The notes under the pieces: generated by a model
What the model was told of the DNA's origin: nothing
The model's database searches: none
Seen by the model: the letters and a program-made list of their open reading frames with translations, nothing else
Made by a program: the position numbers and the translations under genes
In this document: positions 19,478-30,054 of the stretch, in pieces
How positions within the stretch are numbered: position 1 is the first letter of the stretch
How the letters are laid out: every line of letters begins with the position of its first letter
DNA from: Xiphydria camelus
Lineage: Eukaryota > Arthropoda > Insecta > Hymenoptera > Xiphydriidae
Assembly (NCBI GenBank): GCA_963678675.1
Contig: OY783195.1
Span: forward strand, 13,242,505-13,306,504
Length of the DNA stretch: 64,000 nt
Direction of reading: 5' to 3'

Positions 19478-22144
19478 CTTGAACCGCAGTTCGGGTGCAC
19501 AAGGTTTGTGCTTGCAACATGTGGTGGAATGGGAGATCGATGTTGCCATCGTCTTCGAGCCGCATAGAATTCCTACGTCTTCTCTGTGGCTCGGGGATAG
19601 AACGGGTCTTGCTGCCCTCGTCTGGCGGGGCACTCCCGATGTCCTTTTGGTCCTGAGGCATCGTGGTCGGGGTTTCGTCGCTGCGACTAGGGGTAAACTT
19701 TGCATTATTTCTTGCTACTTTTCACCCAACGTGTGCATTGGTGACTTCGAGCTCGCGCTTGATGAGCTACGCGTGCTCATGAGGCGATTTAGAGGTCTCC
19801 CGCTTATCGTGGCGGTCGACTTTAATTGCCGCTCGCGACTGTGGGGCTGCTCTGACACGACCGCGCGAGCGGTAAGACTCGCCGATTTTATGGCAGAGTG
19901 GGACCTGAGGCTCTCTAATGTTGGAACCTGCGTTAGACCGATGGGGAAGTCAGTGGTCGACCTTACCTGGGTCTCCCCGGGTTTGGTTAGGTCCATTAGG
20001 GACTGGAGGGTACTGACTGGCGGCGCTGATGAGTCGCTATCAGACCATAATTACATCACCTTCCGCCTCTCCTCCTACCAGGAGGCTGGGGCTATGGCCG
20101 GGAGTCCTAGAGGTTGCCTGGGCCCTCGGTGGTCCAAGGACTCTTTCGATGCCGAGAGATTTGGAGCGGCGCTTATCGCCGCTTCTTGGTGCTCGCCTCC
20201 CGCCCGTGAAGCTCGTGGCGATACGGTTGACGCCACTGCCGATCGTCTTGTGAATGTGGTTACCACTGCCTGTGACTTTGCCGCTCGTCGTGTTAAGGAG
20301 CGTAGGGGTACCAGAAGCGTATACTGGTGGAATCAAGAACTGGCTGACCTCCGGCGTGCCTGCATTGCAGCTCGTCGCAGGGTCACCAGGGGTAGGCGTC
20401 GTTTCAGGGATGATGACGTGGAGCCAATGATCACGTTTATCCGTGATCTCATGGCACTACGCCGTCAGCTCCGTGCTGGTATCCGTCGGGCTCGTGCTCA
20501 GGCCTGGGAGGGTATCATTTGAGATTTGGAGCAGGACCCCTGGGGGCGTGCGTATCGCATTGCCCTCAAGAGGCTCCGGGATTCCACCCCCTCTGCTTCT
20601 GAGACCACCCCTCTCGCTGAGATTGTGGGTGTACTGGAATCCCTGTTCCCGGTGGGTGCCGAGGTCTCGGCGCGGTTAAGAGGTGCGCTTGGCGCTATCG
20701 ATGGTGTTCCCTTCCCGGCTGGTGACATTCGGGTCACACATGTGGAAGTGAGGGAGTCCTTTGTGAAGAAGAGAGGCTCATCTGCTCCAGGACCCGATGG
20801 TATTAGGGCCTCTTGGTGGTATGAGGCCACCACAGAAACCCACCGGGCCATCGCACAACTATTTGCGAAGTGCCTTGCTACTGGCCGATTCCCCGCTAGA
20901 TGGAAGCTAGCGAACTTGGTCCTCATTCCTAAGAAGGCCCAGTTCGAGGAGGATGAGGAGCGGAAGTTTCGCCCAATTTGTCTGATCGATGAAGTGGGAA
21001 AGTGCTTGGAGCGGGTTATTGTTTCTAAGATCATGGAGGTTTTCACTGAAACACCCGGTGGCGGGCTCTCTGATGCCCAGTACGAGTTTCGGGAGAAACG
21101 GCCCACTGTGGATGCCATGGCTAGAGTGAAAGCATTTGTGGAGGCTGCCTCCGCGGAGGGCCGGATTGTTGTGGCGACTAGTATCGATATTACTAATGCC
21201 TTCAATTCGGTCCCCTGGGAGGCCATCGTCATCCAACTCCGCAGGAAGCGGCTGCCCGAGTACTTGGTCAGTATCGTCACAGACTACTTGAGGGGCCGTA
21301 GGGTCCGCTTCAGAGGGGAGGACAACATGGTCCACTACAAGGATGTCAGGACTGGGGTTCCCCAGTGTTCCGTTCTTGGTCCTCTGTTGTGGAATATAGC
21401 GTTCGACTATGTCCTCGAGGTCCTCGTCCGGCCTGGGTGCGATGTGATCGCCTATGCCGATGACACTATGGTGCTCAGTATAGTGGTAGGAACGTTAGGA
21501 GGGCTTCTGCTCTCGCCACCGAACAGGTGGGGGCCGTGGTATTTCGTATTCGGGAGCTTGGCCTCAGGGTAGCTGCCAACAAGACTGTGGCCATGGCCTT
21601 CGGAGGCCCGGCTCGCACTCGGTGGGTGGGGGGGGGGGGTGTTATGGTCGGAGGGGAGGCGATCGAGGTTGGTCGCACTGCCAAGTACCTCGGTGTGGTA
21701 TTTGACCGTGCCTTCTCCTTTCCCCAGCACTTTGTTGCCATTGCTGACAAAGCATCCGCGGTGGTGAGGGCCCTGTGGGGCCTTCTTCCCAACCTCAAGG
21801 GGCCGGGTGAGGCCAAACGCCGCCTTTATGCACTGGTTGTGGGTTCGATGATCCTATATGGGTCGCCAATCTGGAGTCACCGGTTGGCGCTGAGTAGCTA
21901 TCGTGCTCCTCTCTTTTCCATCCAGCGAAGGATTGCGCTTCGGGTGATATCGGCATACCGTACGGTGTCGCTCGAGGCTGCCCTCTTTCTCGCGAGGATT
22001 ACCCCCATTCATATATGGGCTGAGAAGCTTCGCAGAACCTATGAGAGGATCGTGTTACTTCGCGAGTCTGGGGATGATTCCCCTGAGGAAATAATGGCTA
22101 TAAAGAGTGCCTCCAACCGTCTCGCTCGCGAGCAATGGAAGTTA

Positions 22145-23069
22145 CAGTCTTTTTGATAAGAGCGTGTACGGCAAAACTTTGTCCTCGAAACCGTTAGAGG
22201 GGAAACTCAAGCTTGAGCAGGTAGCGACACCTTTTCTCTCAGATGCTTTGTACAGAATGCCTCAGTTGTCGTTCGACGTTGGTCATAGAATATACATATT
22301 TCACCATGTCTGCCGCGTACGCATCACGTTACGAAGCTGTGTTTCTGTGTTCACATCCGAAAGGACCGAAAATGTCGGTCGGAGCGGCTGCTAAGTACAT
22401 GAAAAAGTCGAAGACATTTGTAAGTAAGTGGGTGAAATGTTATTCCGACGTAAAAAATGTCGATGACCTCCCGGATCGTGGCTCTGTACGAAAAACAACG
22501 AAAAAGGAGAAGAGATTGATTTTATGGTTGTTTGAGAAAAATTATTGTCTAATATTGCGTGGGGGCAAGCGATTTTGCGTAAAAAGGGTCTAAATGTATC
22601 ATGTGATACTATAAGAAGACGTTTACTGGCTCATGAAGTGAAATTTCGAAGCACAGTGAAGAAACCACTACTGTCCACAAAACACGTCGAAAAAAGACTC
22701 AATTGGGCGAAAGAAAATTTGAACCGTGATTGGGAGAACTGGCCGTCGCAGTCACCAGATGCCAATCCCATCGAAAATGTGTGGGCGCTCATGAAGTTGA
22801 AGCTCCGAGGGAAGAAGATCTGGACCGCCAAGCAGTCATTTCGACAGATTCGATTGATATGGAGGCCTTTATCTCAAGATTATGCTATACAATGGGTCGA
22901 AAGTGTACCTCGAAGATGCCAAGCAATTATTAATAATTGAGGCGATTGGACATCTTATTAATAATAAAGCATCACAGTCTATATCATGTAGTATGTGTGC
23001 ATTTTTTTTCAAGTCATTATCCCAAATAATTTTTGAGTTTTGTCGTACACGCTCTTATCAAACAGACTG
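22145..23069 (+). mobile_element. Tc1/mariner element, internally deleted, inside retrotransposon A
   Basis: The 925-bp element starts CAGTCT and ends AGACTG, with inverted ends of about 26 bp (TTGATAAGAGCGTGTACG core). TA flanks both sides (22143-22144, 23070-23071). The uninterrupted site in related element D (near 46010, minus strand) shows that exactly this segment plus one TA is extra, so the boundaries are certain. Confidence 0.95.
22305..22940 (+). pseudogene. Tc1-type transposase with catalytic-core deletion
   Basis: The N-terminal part (MSAAYASRYE onward) is a helix-turn-helix domain that binds the inverted ends (SVGAAAKYMKKSKTFVSKW). After a frame change near 22560 the second DNA-binding region (CDTIRRRLLAHEVKFRS) is followed by WAKENLNRDW. 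It then jumps straight to WPSQSPDANPIENVW, which holds the third catalytic residue (Glu). The stretch with the first two catalytic aspartates is missing. The C-terminus ends VPRRCQAIINN, closely like the sequence duplicated in the foldback at 26319-26834. Inactive, but its ends could be moved by a related enzyme. Confidence 0.88.
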
Positions 23070-24148
23070 TAGCTCTTCAGAAGGATGCCCCTCCTGGCCG
23101 TCGTGTCAGAGAGATCATCGTCCCGATGTTCGATATCTGGATGGACAGAAAGCACGGTGGTCTCGGTTTCCATATAACGCAATTGATAACTGGCCATGGT
23201 TGTTTTGGGGATTTTCTCTACCGCATAGGCAAGGAACCCTCCCCTGAGTGTCACCATTGCCATGATGAGTATGATGACGCCCACCACACTTTGGTGGTAT
23301 GTTCTGCTTGGCGGAATGAGCGTAATGCTCTCTATGCCGCTGCCGGGCGGGATCTTGAGTGGGGGACCCTTCTCCCACTCATGGTCGCCAGTCGGGCTAT
23401 TTGGAAGGCGGTGGTTGCTTTTGCATCCACAGTCCTCACGCAGAAGGAAGTTGCGGAAAGGGAGAGAGAGGCGGCCGGCCGTGGCAGGCCTTAAACCGAT
23501 TGCCATGGCTTGTTTGGTCTTGTTCCCCTCCGGGGTTTTGGAGTGACGCGGAATTCCGCGGTACTCAGGCGCCTGCAAACCGTGGTCCTGTCCGTGTGTG
23601 TGCACTTTTCTCGAGCCCTTGTGGCTCACACTTCTATCCCCTTCCAACTGGGACGGTACGGACACACGGGCTGGGTTTTTCTGAAGCCATCTTGTTCTCT
23701 CTCTCGGACAGGGTTGTTGCTATGGTCACTGCATCTCTCACTTGAGATGCTTCTCTTCTGCGTGGATGTGTTTATGTCGATCTCAGGTGTCCCCCTTTTT
23801 TCTTTCTTCTTTATATTTCACCCTTTGGCTTTCCACCTTTCTGTTTCTCTTTCGCCACCTGTGCTCTGGGAGTTGGAGGAGAGCGTCTGTCGTTGAGGAC
23901 GATTTTTACGCCCAGCCCTGAGGGGGCTTCCGAATGTTGGCTGGTCTTACGTGTCTGCTTCCCCGGTACCCTCTTTAGGGGTGTTTCGCTTGGAGGTTAG
24001 GTTTAGTGGGTAGGGGGCCCCCGCATTGCACTACAGGACCATACTGTAGCGGGGTGTCTCGAGTCCCACACTACCCGGACATTACTCGGTCCGGGTGTTC
24101 GGAAAAAGAATTCTCCCTCCTTAAAAAAAAAAGGTTGGCAAGTTAACT

Positions 24149-24894
24149 GCCTTGTCACTTAAGTATAATGGATATACACTTAGGTGAATTGAATGATAAG
24201 TTGAAGGACTTACAACCTGAATGCGCTGGATAGACTGGCAGACTGAGGCACTGATCACTATGCTGACTGAGGCACATTTGCACATTGAAGAAGATACATT
24301 CGGTAGCGATTTATATACATTGCAACTAATAGCTAGTGGGGATAGCGTGGGTGATGCGGTACGCTCTAATTGGTTGGTTGAGAGTGACGATATAACTAGT
24401 GGGGGTTGATGGATGCGCCCTGATTCTCTAGGAAGGTGATTAACTCCCCTGACGAGGAAGGTACAACCTCTTAGCGTTCCGAAAGGGGTGAGGAAGTTTC
24501 CGAAGAAGTGCAGGTGCGTTCTGTACTTGGAATCTCCCGCGACGTACTAAGTTCCGTTAGAGGAAATAAGCTAATGGCTCAAGGACAATTCCGTTTTCGG
24601 AATGCATCAAGGTTCAAGGATCCGGAAAGGCCCGGTAATTAACGGTACCTGGTTACGTGTGCTCAGGTCGAAGGATAACATTAACGAACTATTAGTGAAA
24701 GAATATTACGGTTCCCGGAATATACCGTCCACCTTATTATCGCAATTGACCGATGATTCGCGGTATTAGTAATTATTAAGAAACGGTATAAACACTTCTG
24801 AATTTACGTAGATGACTTAGAATTAACTGGATATGTATCACTGTGATTCTACAAACTAAAATCGATATCTATAATTCCGACCAACGCTTGTCGG
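24149..24894. other. Non-coding stretch
   Basis: No gene recognised. An ORF at 24221-24409 is short and featureless. The sequence is moderately GC-poor and has LTR-like texture, but no second copy is seen in this window. Confidence 0.35.
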
Positions 24895-25137
24895 AACATA
24901 CTAGTTGTTCCGAAGGTCATACCGTACAACCATCAGAACGACGAGTACAATCCAGTCTAAGTACACAAAGTAAATTTTTTGACAAATGGGGTGCCAGCCG
25001 TTCTTCTCTAGATTCAAAGTGAACGGTTAGACTTTTTGGATATGTCTCGACGGTAGAACCATCAGAACGACCGGTAGAATCCACAACAAGTGAAGAAAGT
25101 GGAATTTTCGAAAAATGGGGTGCTAGCCATGTTTCTT
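24895..25137. repeat. Dispersed repeat family J, copy 2 (two internal subunits)
   Basis: This block contains the subunit GTTAGACTTTTTGGATATGT with CCATCAGAACGAC twice, and matches 32995-33480 and, less closely, 15425-15665 and 42440-42680. Non-coding. Confidence 0.7.
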
Positions 25138-25262
25138 CTGTAGGGAAATGACTGTGCGTCAGAAAGGAGAACGAAAGAACCGAGTCTAGGGTGAAAACGT
25201 GGTCACAAATGTATTTGTGAGAGAACAAAGAAACACCGTAAGCCCGAGCGCTGAGACACTAT
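25138..25262. repeat. 125-bp block K, copy 1 (candidate LTR remnant)
   Basis: Nearly identical to 32499-32625, same orientation, with few substitutions. It begins exactly where the gypsy pol reading stops making sense, so it may be the start of the element's 3' LTR read on the minus strand. No full LTR pair is recovered. Confidence 0.6.
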
Positions 25263-25969
25263 CGTTGTCGAGTTTTTTTGGCAACTTTGTACGGTCCTTT
25301 AAATACAGGTTTGAGCTTCTTTGCCGTTCCGGGTGTGCTATCGAAATTTTTAATGGAAACTATGTCATTCACGGAATACTGTACGCTTCTTTGTGCTTTT
25401 TATCGGCATACTCTTTATTATACTGCTGTGAATGCAAAATCCTTTCGGAAGCACGCTCTCTAATCGCGTTTACATCTGATGGTTCGCACTTGCTTTCATC
25501 GGATACATATTCGCGTAAGTAATCGACAAATTTTTCGCGTTGTTTCACGTTGAATAGCAATCGACTCGGCGTCTCGCCCGTGGCTTTGCTAATTGAGTTA
25601 TTCAACGCGTACTCGATATCGGCAATGACTTTGTACCAATATTTGCCTGCTGAATCGTCGGATAGTTTGGCTAACATCGGAGTTAAAGTTCGGTTAACTC
25701 TTTCGATTTGGCCATTGGCTTGCGGCGAACCTGTAGCAATCATAATGTGCTGAATTCCGTTACCATTCATGAAATCTTTGAACTCGGCACTCGTAAAACA
25801 GCTACCTCTATCGGAAATTATCGTTTTCGGTCGCGAATAATGTTCGAAGTATTGTTATAGGCTGCTAATTGCCTCCTTACTAGACGTCATCTTAGTAGGA
25901 TAGAGTTTTACAAATTTCGTAAACGAGTCTATTATGCTTAATCAGTCGCTTCTTGTCTATCGGCCGCAT
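25263..25969 (-). pseudogene. Gypsy integrase, catalytic core and C-terminus
   Basis: This is the second half of the gypsy integrase. It reads SFTKFVKLYPTK near 25900-25930, then a SDRG motif near 25815 with the second catalytic Asp, then a SPQANGQIERVNRTL motif near 25700-25750 with the catalytic Glu. The C-terminal part near 25280 reads GPYKVAKKLDND. A TAG/TAA stop near 25860 and a frame change near the insertion edge show decay. The first half lies at 27459-27907. Confidence 0.88.
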
Positions 25970-26105
25970 AGGGACCATGCAAGGCGAATAGGGCGCCATC
26001 TGAAAGCTGTTGTGTAAAGTAACTGGGAGGAATTTAACAAGCGCATAAAGGGCAGTTACAATGAAATTCCTTTTCATTAATTAAAATTAAATATTCTTTT
26101 GTAAA

Positions 26106-26324
26106 ATGCCATCCTCGAAAAAAACCTGTTGCATCAAAGGTTGCTCAAATACACCAGATCGTGTACGAAATATTAATCCATCAGTAAAATTCTATTTCTT
26201 TCCTACAAGTAGTGTTCACTTGCCATGGAAGAATCACAAACGTGTAAATGGATTAATGCAGTTAAAAAGTGCATTAATCCACTGCTATAGTATTCTGATA
26301 ATATATATAGGTGATATACAGTAA
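26106..26324 (+). pseudogene. THAP zinc-finger N-terminal fragment
   Basis: The ORF opens with a short basic segment and CCIKGCSN. A FYFFP motif follows about 25 residues later and a tryptophan about 10 residues after that. This is the order of the THAP C2CH DNA-binding domain, found in P-type and Kolobok-type transposases and in host proteins. The distal Cys/His pair is not present before the frame is cut by the foldback element at 26319. It probably supplied the DNA-binding part of the surrounding element's transposase. Confidence 0.55.
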
Positions 26325-26834
26325 GTTAAGTAAGAGCGTGTACAGCATTATTCATAAAAAATGTATTCAACAATGTTTTTTCTACATACATACATTTGCC
26401 ATGTTCCAAGGCAATGCGCAATTATGTTAATAATGAGTTCAATCACCCACCAATATCAATAATCGCTTGGCATCTCCGAGGTATACTATCCACTAAATTT
26501 TCGGCGTATTCGCGGGGAAGTACCTTCCAAATGCGTCGAATTTCTCAGGATACATACATCAAGCAGAAGCTTCGAGGAAAATGTGTCTTCACTGTGTATT
26601 CAGTGTGAAGCAGCTATCCTGGGAAATTCAACACATTTGGAAGGCACTTCCCCGCGAATACGCCGAAAATTTGGTGGATAGTATGCCTCGGAGATGCCAA
26701 GCGATTATTGATGCTGGTGAGTTAACATAATTGTGCACTACCTTGAAACATGTCAAACGTATGTATGTGGAAAAAAACATTGTTGAATAAATTTTTTATG
26801 AATAACGCCATACACGCTCTTACTTAACTTACTG
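26319..26834. repeat. Foldback element built from a Tc1 transposase 3' end
   Basis: Ends are CAGTAAGTTAAGTAAGAGCG and its complement, with GAGCGTGTAC shared with the Tc1 element at 22145. The two halves are reverse complements, and each contains the same coding tail of a Tc1-type transposase (PREYAENLVDS.PRRCQAIID), one on each strand. TA precedes it (26317-26318); the right flank reads AA, so the duplication is imperfect. Confidence 0.82.
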
Positions 26835-26841
26835 AACTTAC

Positions 26842-27037
26842 CACAACCTTTACATCATAAGTATTTGATACACTGGTTTGAGCTACAACTTTACAGGTTA
26901 TAACGATTTCTCCGTTTTCGGTGCCATCTGTCTCTATTACATTAAGTACATGACCCGATTCAAATAATTTTTCGTCACTCAGTGCGTAAAACTCAGTTTC
27001 ACGGGTTTCCTCAACCCCGTCAACCTCGTATTTCACA
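26842..27037 (-). other. Open frame of unknown nature
   Basis: About 65 codons on the minus strand read as a sensible, valine- and glutamate-rich beta-type sequence (KYEVDGVEETRETEFYALSDEKL). Motifs like LSDEKLFE echo text in the satellite at 37976-38125. It may be a fragment of a repeat-encoded protein or chance; not recognised. Confidence 0.3.
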
Positions 27038-27119
27038 CTTAGGGCAGATTTTATCAACATGGTATAAACGCGGTATAGCGCTATACCGCGTTTATACCTG
27101 TTGCTAAAACCGGCCCTTA
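27038..27119. repeat. Short palindromic MITE (family of 32097-32226)
   Basis: The arms read GGTATAAACGCGGTATAGC and its complement, flanked by RGGGC.G.TTTTA.CAAC. The outer ends match the MITE at 32097-32226, of which this is a shorter version. Confidence 0.8.
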
Positions 27120-27290
27120 GTGACAAAAAATAGAATTCGTTATAAGGGCATTTCGCGTCGTTTTAACTCGTGTGGTTGCCGCACTCGCTTCGCTCGTGCG
27201 GAAAACTTCACACTCGTTAGAAACGGCGCTTCACGCCGTCATAACGAAAATAACTATTCGTCCTTTGACATCATTTTGACCTCGTATGAG
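27120..27290. repeat. Satellite-like unit, partial copy
   Basis: AGTGACAAAAAATAGAATTC through a CTCGCTTCGCTCGTGCGG hairpin to CCGTCATAACGAAAATAACT matches, in reverse complement, the tandem units at 37560-38125. Confidence 0.75.
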
Positions 27291-27458
27291 GTGATTTTGG
27301 AGATTGGCCGAAAGCTATACTTAATAATTCTGATCATTTTGATAAATTCTCTCATAGCGTTACACTGTAAATTTACTCCCAAAAAGTACCTATTTCAGTC
27401 GTGTGGTCGCGCGCACATCGGCGAATACACTGCCCTCTATAGCTCGTGCACGGTCCCT

Positions 27459-27907
27459 ATATGGTCGATATGGAGGGTACCGAAAGGAACATTGCCCTTG
27501 GGAATCGAGTGGATTAAACCTTCTACTTTTCCACTTGCAGGAGAGAACGCGATGCATTTAAGGCAATTCTTAATATGACGATCTACCTTTTCGCGGAGCT
27601 TCGGGAACCAGTAGTTTTCGAGAATAACTTGCGCTGATTTTTCGACCCCGAAGTAACCGAACTCGTCGTGGAACTTGTATAAGACATTTCTCTCCATCTG
27701 TTCTGGCACGTAAAATAATAGCTTGTCCCCATACTTACGATACACGAGACCGTTCCTCATTTCGTAAAACTTGTCTTCTGATTGTTCCAGTTTATCGCGT
27801 ATCTCGACAATTTTAGGATCTTTTTCCTGACATATCGTTATATTCCATTCAAATGGATTTTCTTCGATTATACCGATGGCCCGGCTTAAAGCGTCCATGT
27901 GACGCAT
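27459..27907 (-). pseudogene. Gypsy integrase, zinc-binding N-terminal part
   Basis: The frame runs from the end of RNase H into the integrase HHCC zinc domain: KFHDEFGYFG near 27640 (the usual second His of this motif is Tyr here), and CLKC near 27550. The start of the catalytic core follows, with HIDHI (first catalytic Asp) just before the transposon insertion. The frame is open for about 150 codons. The missing histidine suggests loss of zinc binding. Confidence 0.85.
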
Positions 27908-28099
27908 ACGCGTACCGGCTCGGTATTCTATTTCCTAGTCGTAATTGAGTAGTGCGATTGCCCATCTCTCGATCCTACGATTGACGTCTTTTTTCTGTAA
28001 AGTCATCGTGACGGCGTTACAGTCAGTTATGATCTTAAATCTCAGTCCTTGTAGATATATACGAAATCGTTCTAACGCGTATACTATCGCGAGGGTCTC

Positions 28100-29313
28100 G
28101 AGTTCAAAACTGTGTAACTTTGATTCGCCGTCTGTCGTTCGTCTGGAGTATTAAAATACCGGATGCATTTTACCGTTCGTTTACTTTTGCATAACAGCCG
28201 CTCCGAAACCAGCTAAACTTGCATCGCAATATAACTCGGTATAGTCGTTTTGGTTATACACCGCTAAGACAAGGGCTTCCGTAAACTTGGCCTTGAGTGT
28301 CTGAAAAGCTTCATACTCCTTTTGTCCGAAATGAAATATCACGTTTGCCTTTGTTAAGTCATATAGAGGTTTGGCAATCGATGCGAAGTTCTCGATAAAT
28401 TTCCGCAAGTACGAAAAAAGTCCGAGAGTTCTACATACGTCGCGAGTGCTATTGGGAGTCGGAACTCTTAAAATTGCTTCGATACCACTCTTCGTTGGCT
28501 TTATGCCCTGTTGCGAAACCGAATAACCAAGATATTCCACTTCCGTCTGAAGAAAATAGCATTTGTCAATTCTCAAGTTCAGGAGGTTTTCCGAAAGCGG
28601 TTTAAATACTCACTCGAAAATCTCGAAGTGGTGCTCAATTGTCTGAGTGGCCACTAATAGACCGTCCATATAAATGGCCACATCGCCGGCCCTTGTAAAC
28701 TTGAAAAAATTGAATTTACATAGCGCTGAAATGTCGCTAGTGCTGTACGCAGCCCGAAAGGCATTCTTAACCATTCATACTGGCCTAGTGGGGTTACAAA
28801 TGATGTGTATTTAACCGATTCTGGCGCAACGTGAACGTGGTGAAACCCGTCTTTTAAGTCTAATATCGTAATATACTTTTTGTTTCCTATGATTGCTAAT
28901 TGATCTTCGATAAGAAGCATAGGATAGTTATCCCTCGCGGTCGCTTTGTTGAGAACGCGAAAATCTACGCAGAAGCGCGTTTTTTCGTTTTTCTTTTTCG
29001 TTAAGACTATAGGCGATGCGAACTCGGAGTCGCTATTCTAAATATAACCTTTTTTTAACAAATCGTCTAAGATGATCTGAAGCTTTACTTTCTCGTCGTA
29101 AGCGAGTTTGCGCGGAGTACAGTAAAACGGTCGCGGATTTTCTAATCGTAATTTTAATTCAGCTTTAGTCTTAGGCTCCGACGGTCTCGGATAGTCTACG
29201 TATAACTGTTTAAATTTTTGTTTCAACTCGACTTTTGTTGCGTGAGGAATCTCTGAGTTTACTTGTAGTTCGTCAACTAACTGACTCTCGCTCTCGATTG
29301 CGTTAATGTGCAT
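28100..29313 (-). pseudogene. Gypsy reverse transcriptase and RNase H
   Basis: The polymerase that copies gypsy RNA. From 29313 down: the RPFYCTPRKLAYDEK entry, a stop near 29040, then KTRFCVDFR..N, LDLKDGFHHVHV (catalytic Asp) near 28860, and the LRMPFGL motif. The catalytic box reads YMDG near 28665, where YMDD or YVDD is expected, so a catalytic Asp is lost. After a stop near 28615 the connection domain continues (LGLFSYLRKFI), then the start of RNase H (LYCDASLAGFGAAV, with its Asp) near 28210. Frame breaks occur near 29040, 28655, 28615 and 28180. Confidence 0.88.
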
Positions 29314-29420
29314 AATTTCTCACCAATTATCGTCATCCGTCGGTAACGTGAACCGAATGCCAAACTTGTGTAATATATCGCGGCCCAGTAAAGCTGGCGT
29401 CAGCGATGTGTTCTCCGGTG

Positions 29421-30050
29421 CTACATAAACTCTAAGGTTCTCTCTCGTAATGTCTCCAATATAGAGATCGTCGCGTAAACTTTTCCTAAGAAATCTAATT
29501 GTGCTTTCTTACACCCGTAATAATCGCGATCTGACGAACCTAATGGGAGAAGCTTTTGTTTCTCGATAAATCGCTCTTTTACGAAGCTAATCGGACTACC
29601 CGTGTCGAGCAACGTATCTAAACACAACACTCGCTTCAAGCTAGAGTCTTTTATTTCACACGTTACGAGCTTTCGGTGTTCGACGCTGTCTTCTTCCACT
29701 GAGTTTTCGTAAACGTTGGATATTTGCGGTTTCTCTTCCGTCTCCTTTGAGTCCTTCGGTTCTTGTTTCGGACAGTTTCTCACCAGGTGTCCCATCTCGC
29801 CGCAGTTGTAGCACGATCCTCGTTCTCGTCGGGGCTTCCTGCACTCCTTTAACCTGTGCTCGGTTTTGTTACAGTTGTAACACTTAATCGGCTTGTTGAC
29901 GTTGTCTTCCTTCTTTTGCGGCTTGGCTTCAAGTTTCGCCCTGTCGGCTGATTTATCCGCTTTTCCGTAATCCGTAAGAGAGATCTTGCGAAACCCATTC
30001 AGCAAATATTTTACGGAATTAAAATTTTGCATTCGCGCTTGATTACGCAA
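29421..30050 (-). pseudogene. Gypsy nucleocapsid knuckles and protease
   Basis: About 209 open codons. Two CCHC zinc knuckles (CYNCNKTEHRLKEC and CYNCGEMGHLVRNC) near residues 57-97 bind RNA; the first lacks the canonical Gly before His. An acidic linker follows, then an aspartic protease with the DTGSPISFV active site near residue 150. A stop at about 30055 separates it from the capsid part, so gag-pol is broken here. Confidence 0.9.
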
Positions 30051-30054
30051 TGTC

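Larger units (their letters stand above)
19455..23494 (+). pseudogene. Retrotransposon A ORF2: endonuclease-reverse transcriptase, interrupted
   Basis: ORF2 nicks target DNA and reverse-transcribes the element RNA. From ATG 19455 it begins with an AP-type endonuclease (QINLNRS start; later SDHNYITF at about 20035). The reverse transcriptase follows: APGPDGIRASWW near 20785, SIDITNAFNSVPWE near 21180, GVPQ near 21355, and the catalytic AYADD near 21455. A thumb domain and a C-terminal CHHC zinc motif near 23245 complete it. Disruptions: GGA to TGA stop at 20520 (the D copy keeps Gly), Q-to-C context change near 21366, a small indel after YADD near 21480, a 12-G run at 21628-21639, and the mariner insertion at 22145. 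The last part (23071-23494) is open. Confidence 0.88.
15992..24132 (+). mobile_element. R1-group non-LTR retrotransposon A (with two nested insertions)
   Basis: The element is bounded by a perfect 16-bp target duplication, GGTTGGCAAGTTAACT, at 15976-15991 and 24133-24148, and ends in a poly(A) tail (24123-24132). It encodes a gag-like ORF1 with zinc knuckles and an ORF2 with apurinic-type endonuclease, reverse transcriptase and a C-terminal zinc motif. It contains element B (18074-18696) and a Tc1/mariner element (22145-23069). Removing these and their duplications leaves about 6.6 kb. Its 5' leader is intact-looking and GC-rich. A closely similar copy, D, lies on the minus strand at 44945-52612. 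Confidence 0.92.
25970..27458. mobile_element. DNA transposon with THAP fragment, inserted in gypsy integrase
   Basis: Its left edge reads AGGGACCATGCA at 25970, and its right edge read in reverse gives AGGGACCGTGCA, followed on both sides by an ATAG.GGGC block, so imperfect inverted ends of about 30 bp bound it. The gypsy flanks (..CGGCCGCAT and ATATGGTCG..) rejoin in frame after removing the segment and one AT. It carries a THAP-like reading frame near its left end and three later repeats (26319-26834, 27038-27119, 27120-27290). No full transposase is seen. Confidence 0.65.

Noticed and set aside
22145..23069. Intact Tc1 transposase
   Set aside because: The segment with the first two catalytic aspartates is missing, and the frame shifts near 22560.
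15992..24132. 28S rDNA-specific R1 insertion
   Set aside because: The target duplication and flanks are not rDNA; the elements are R1-group by protein only.
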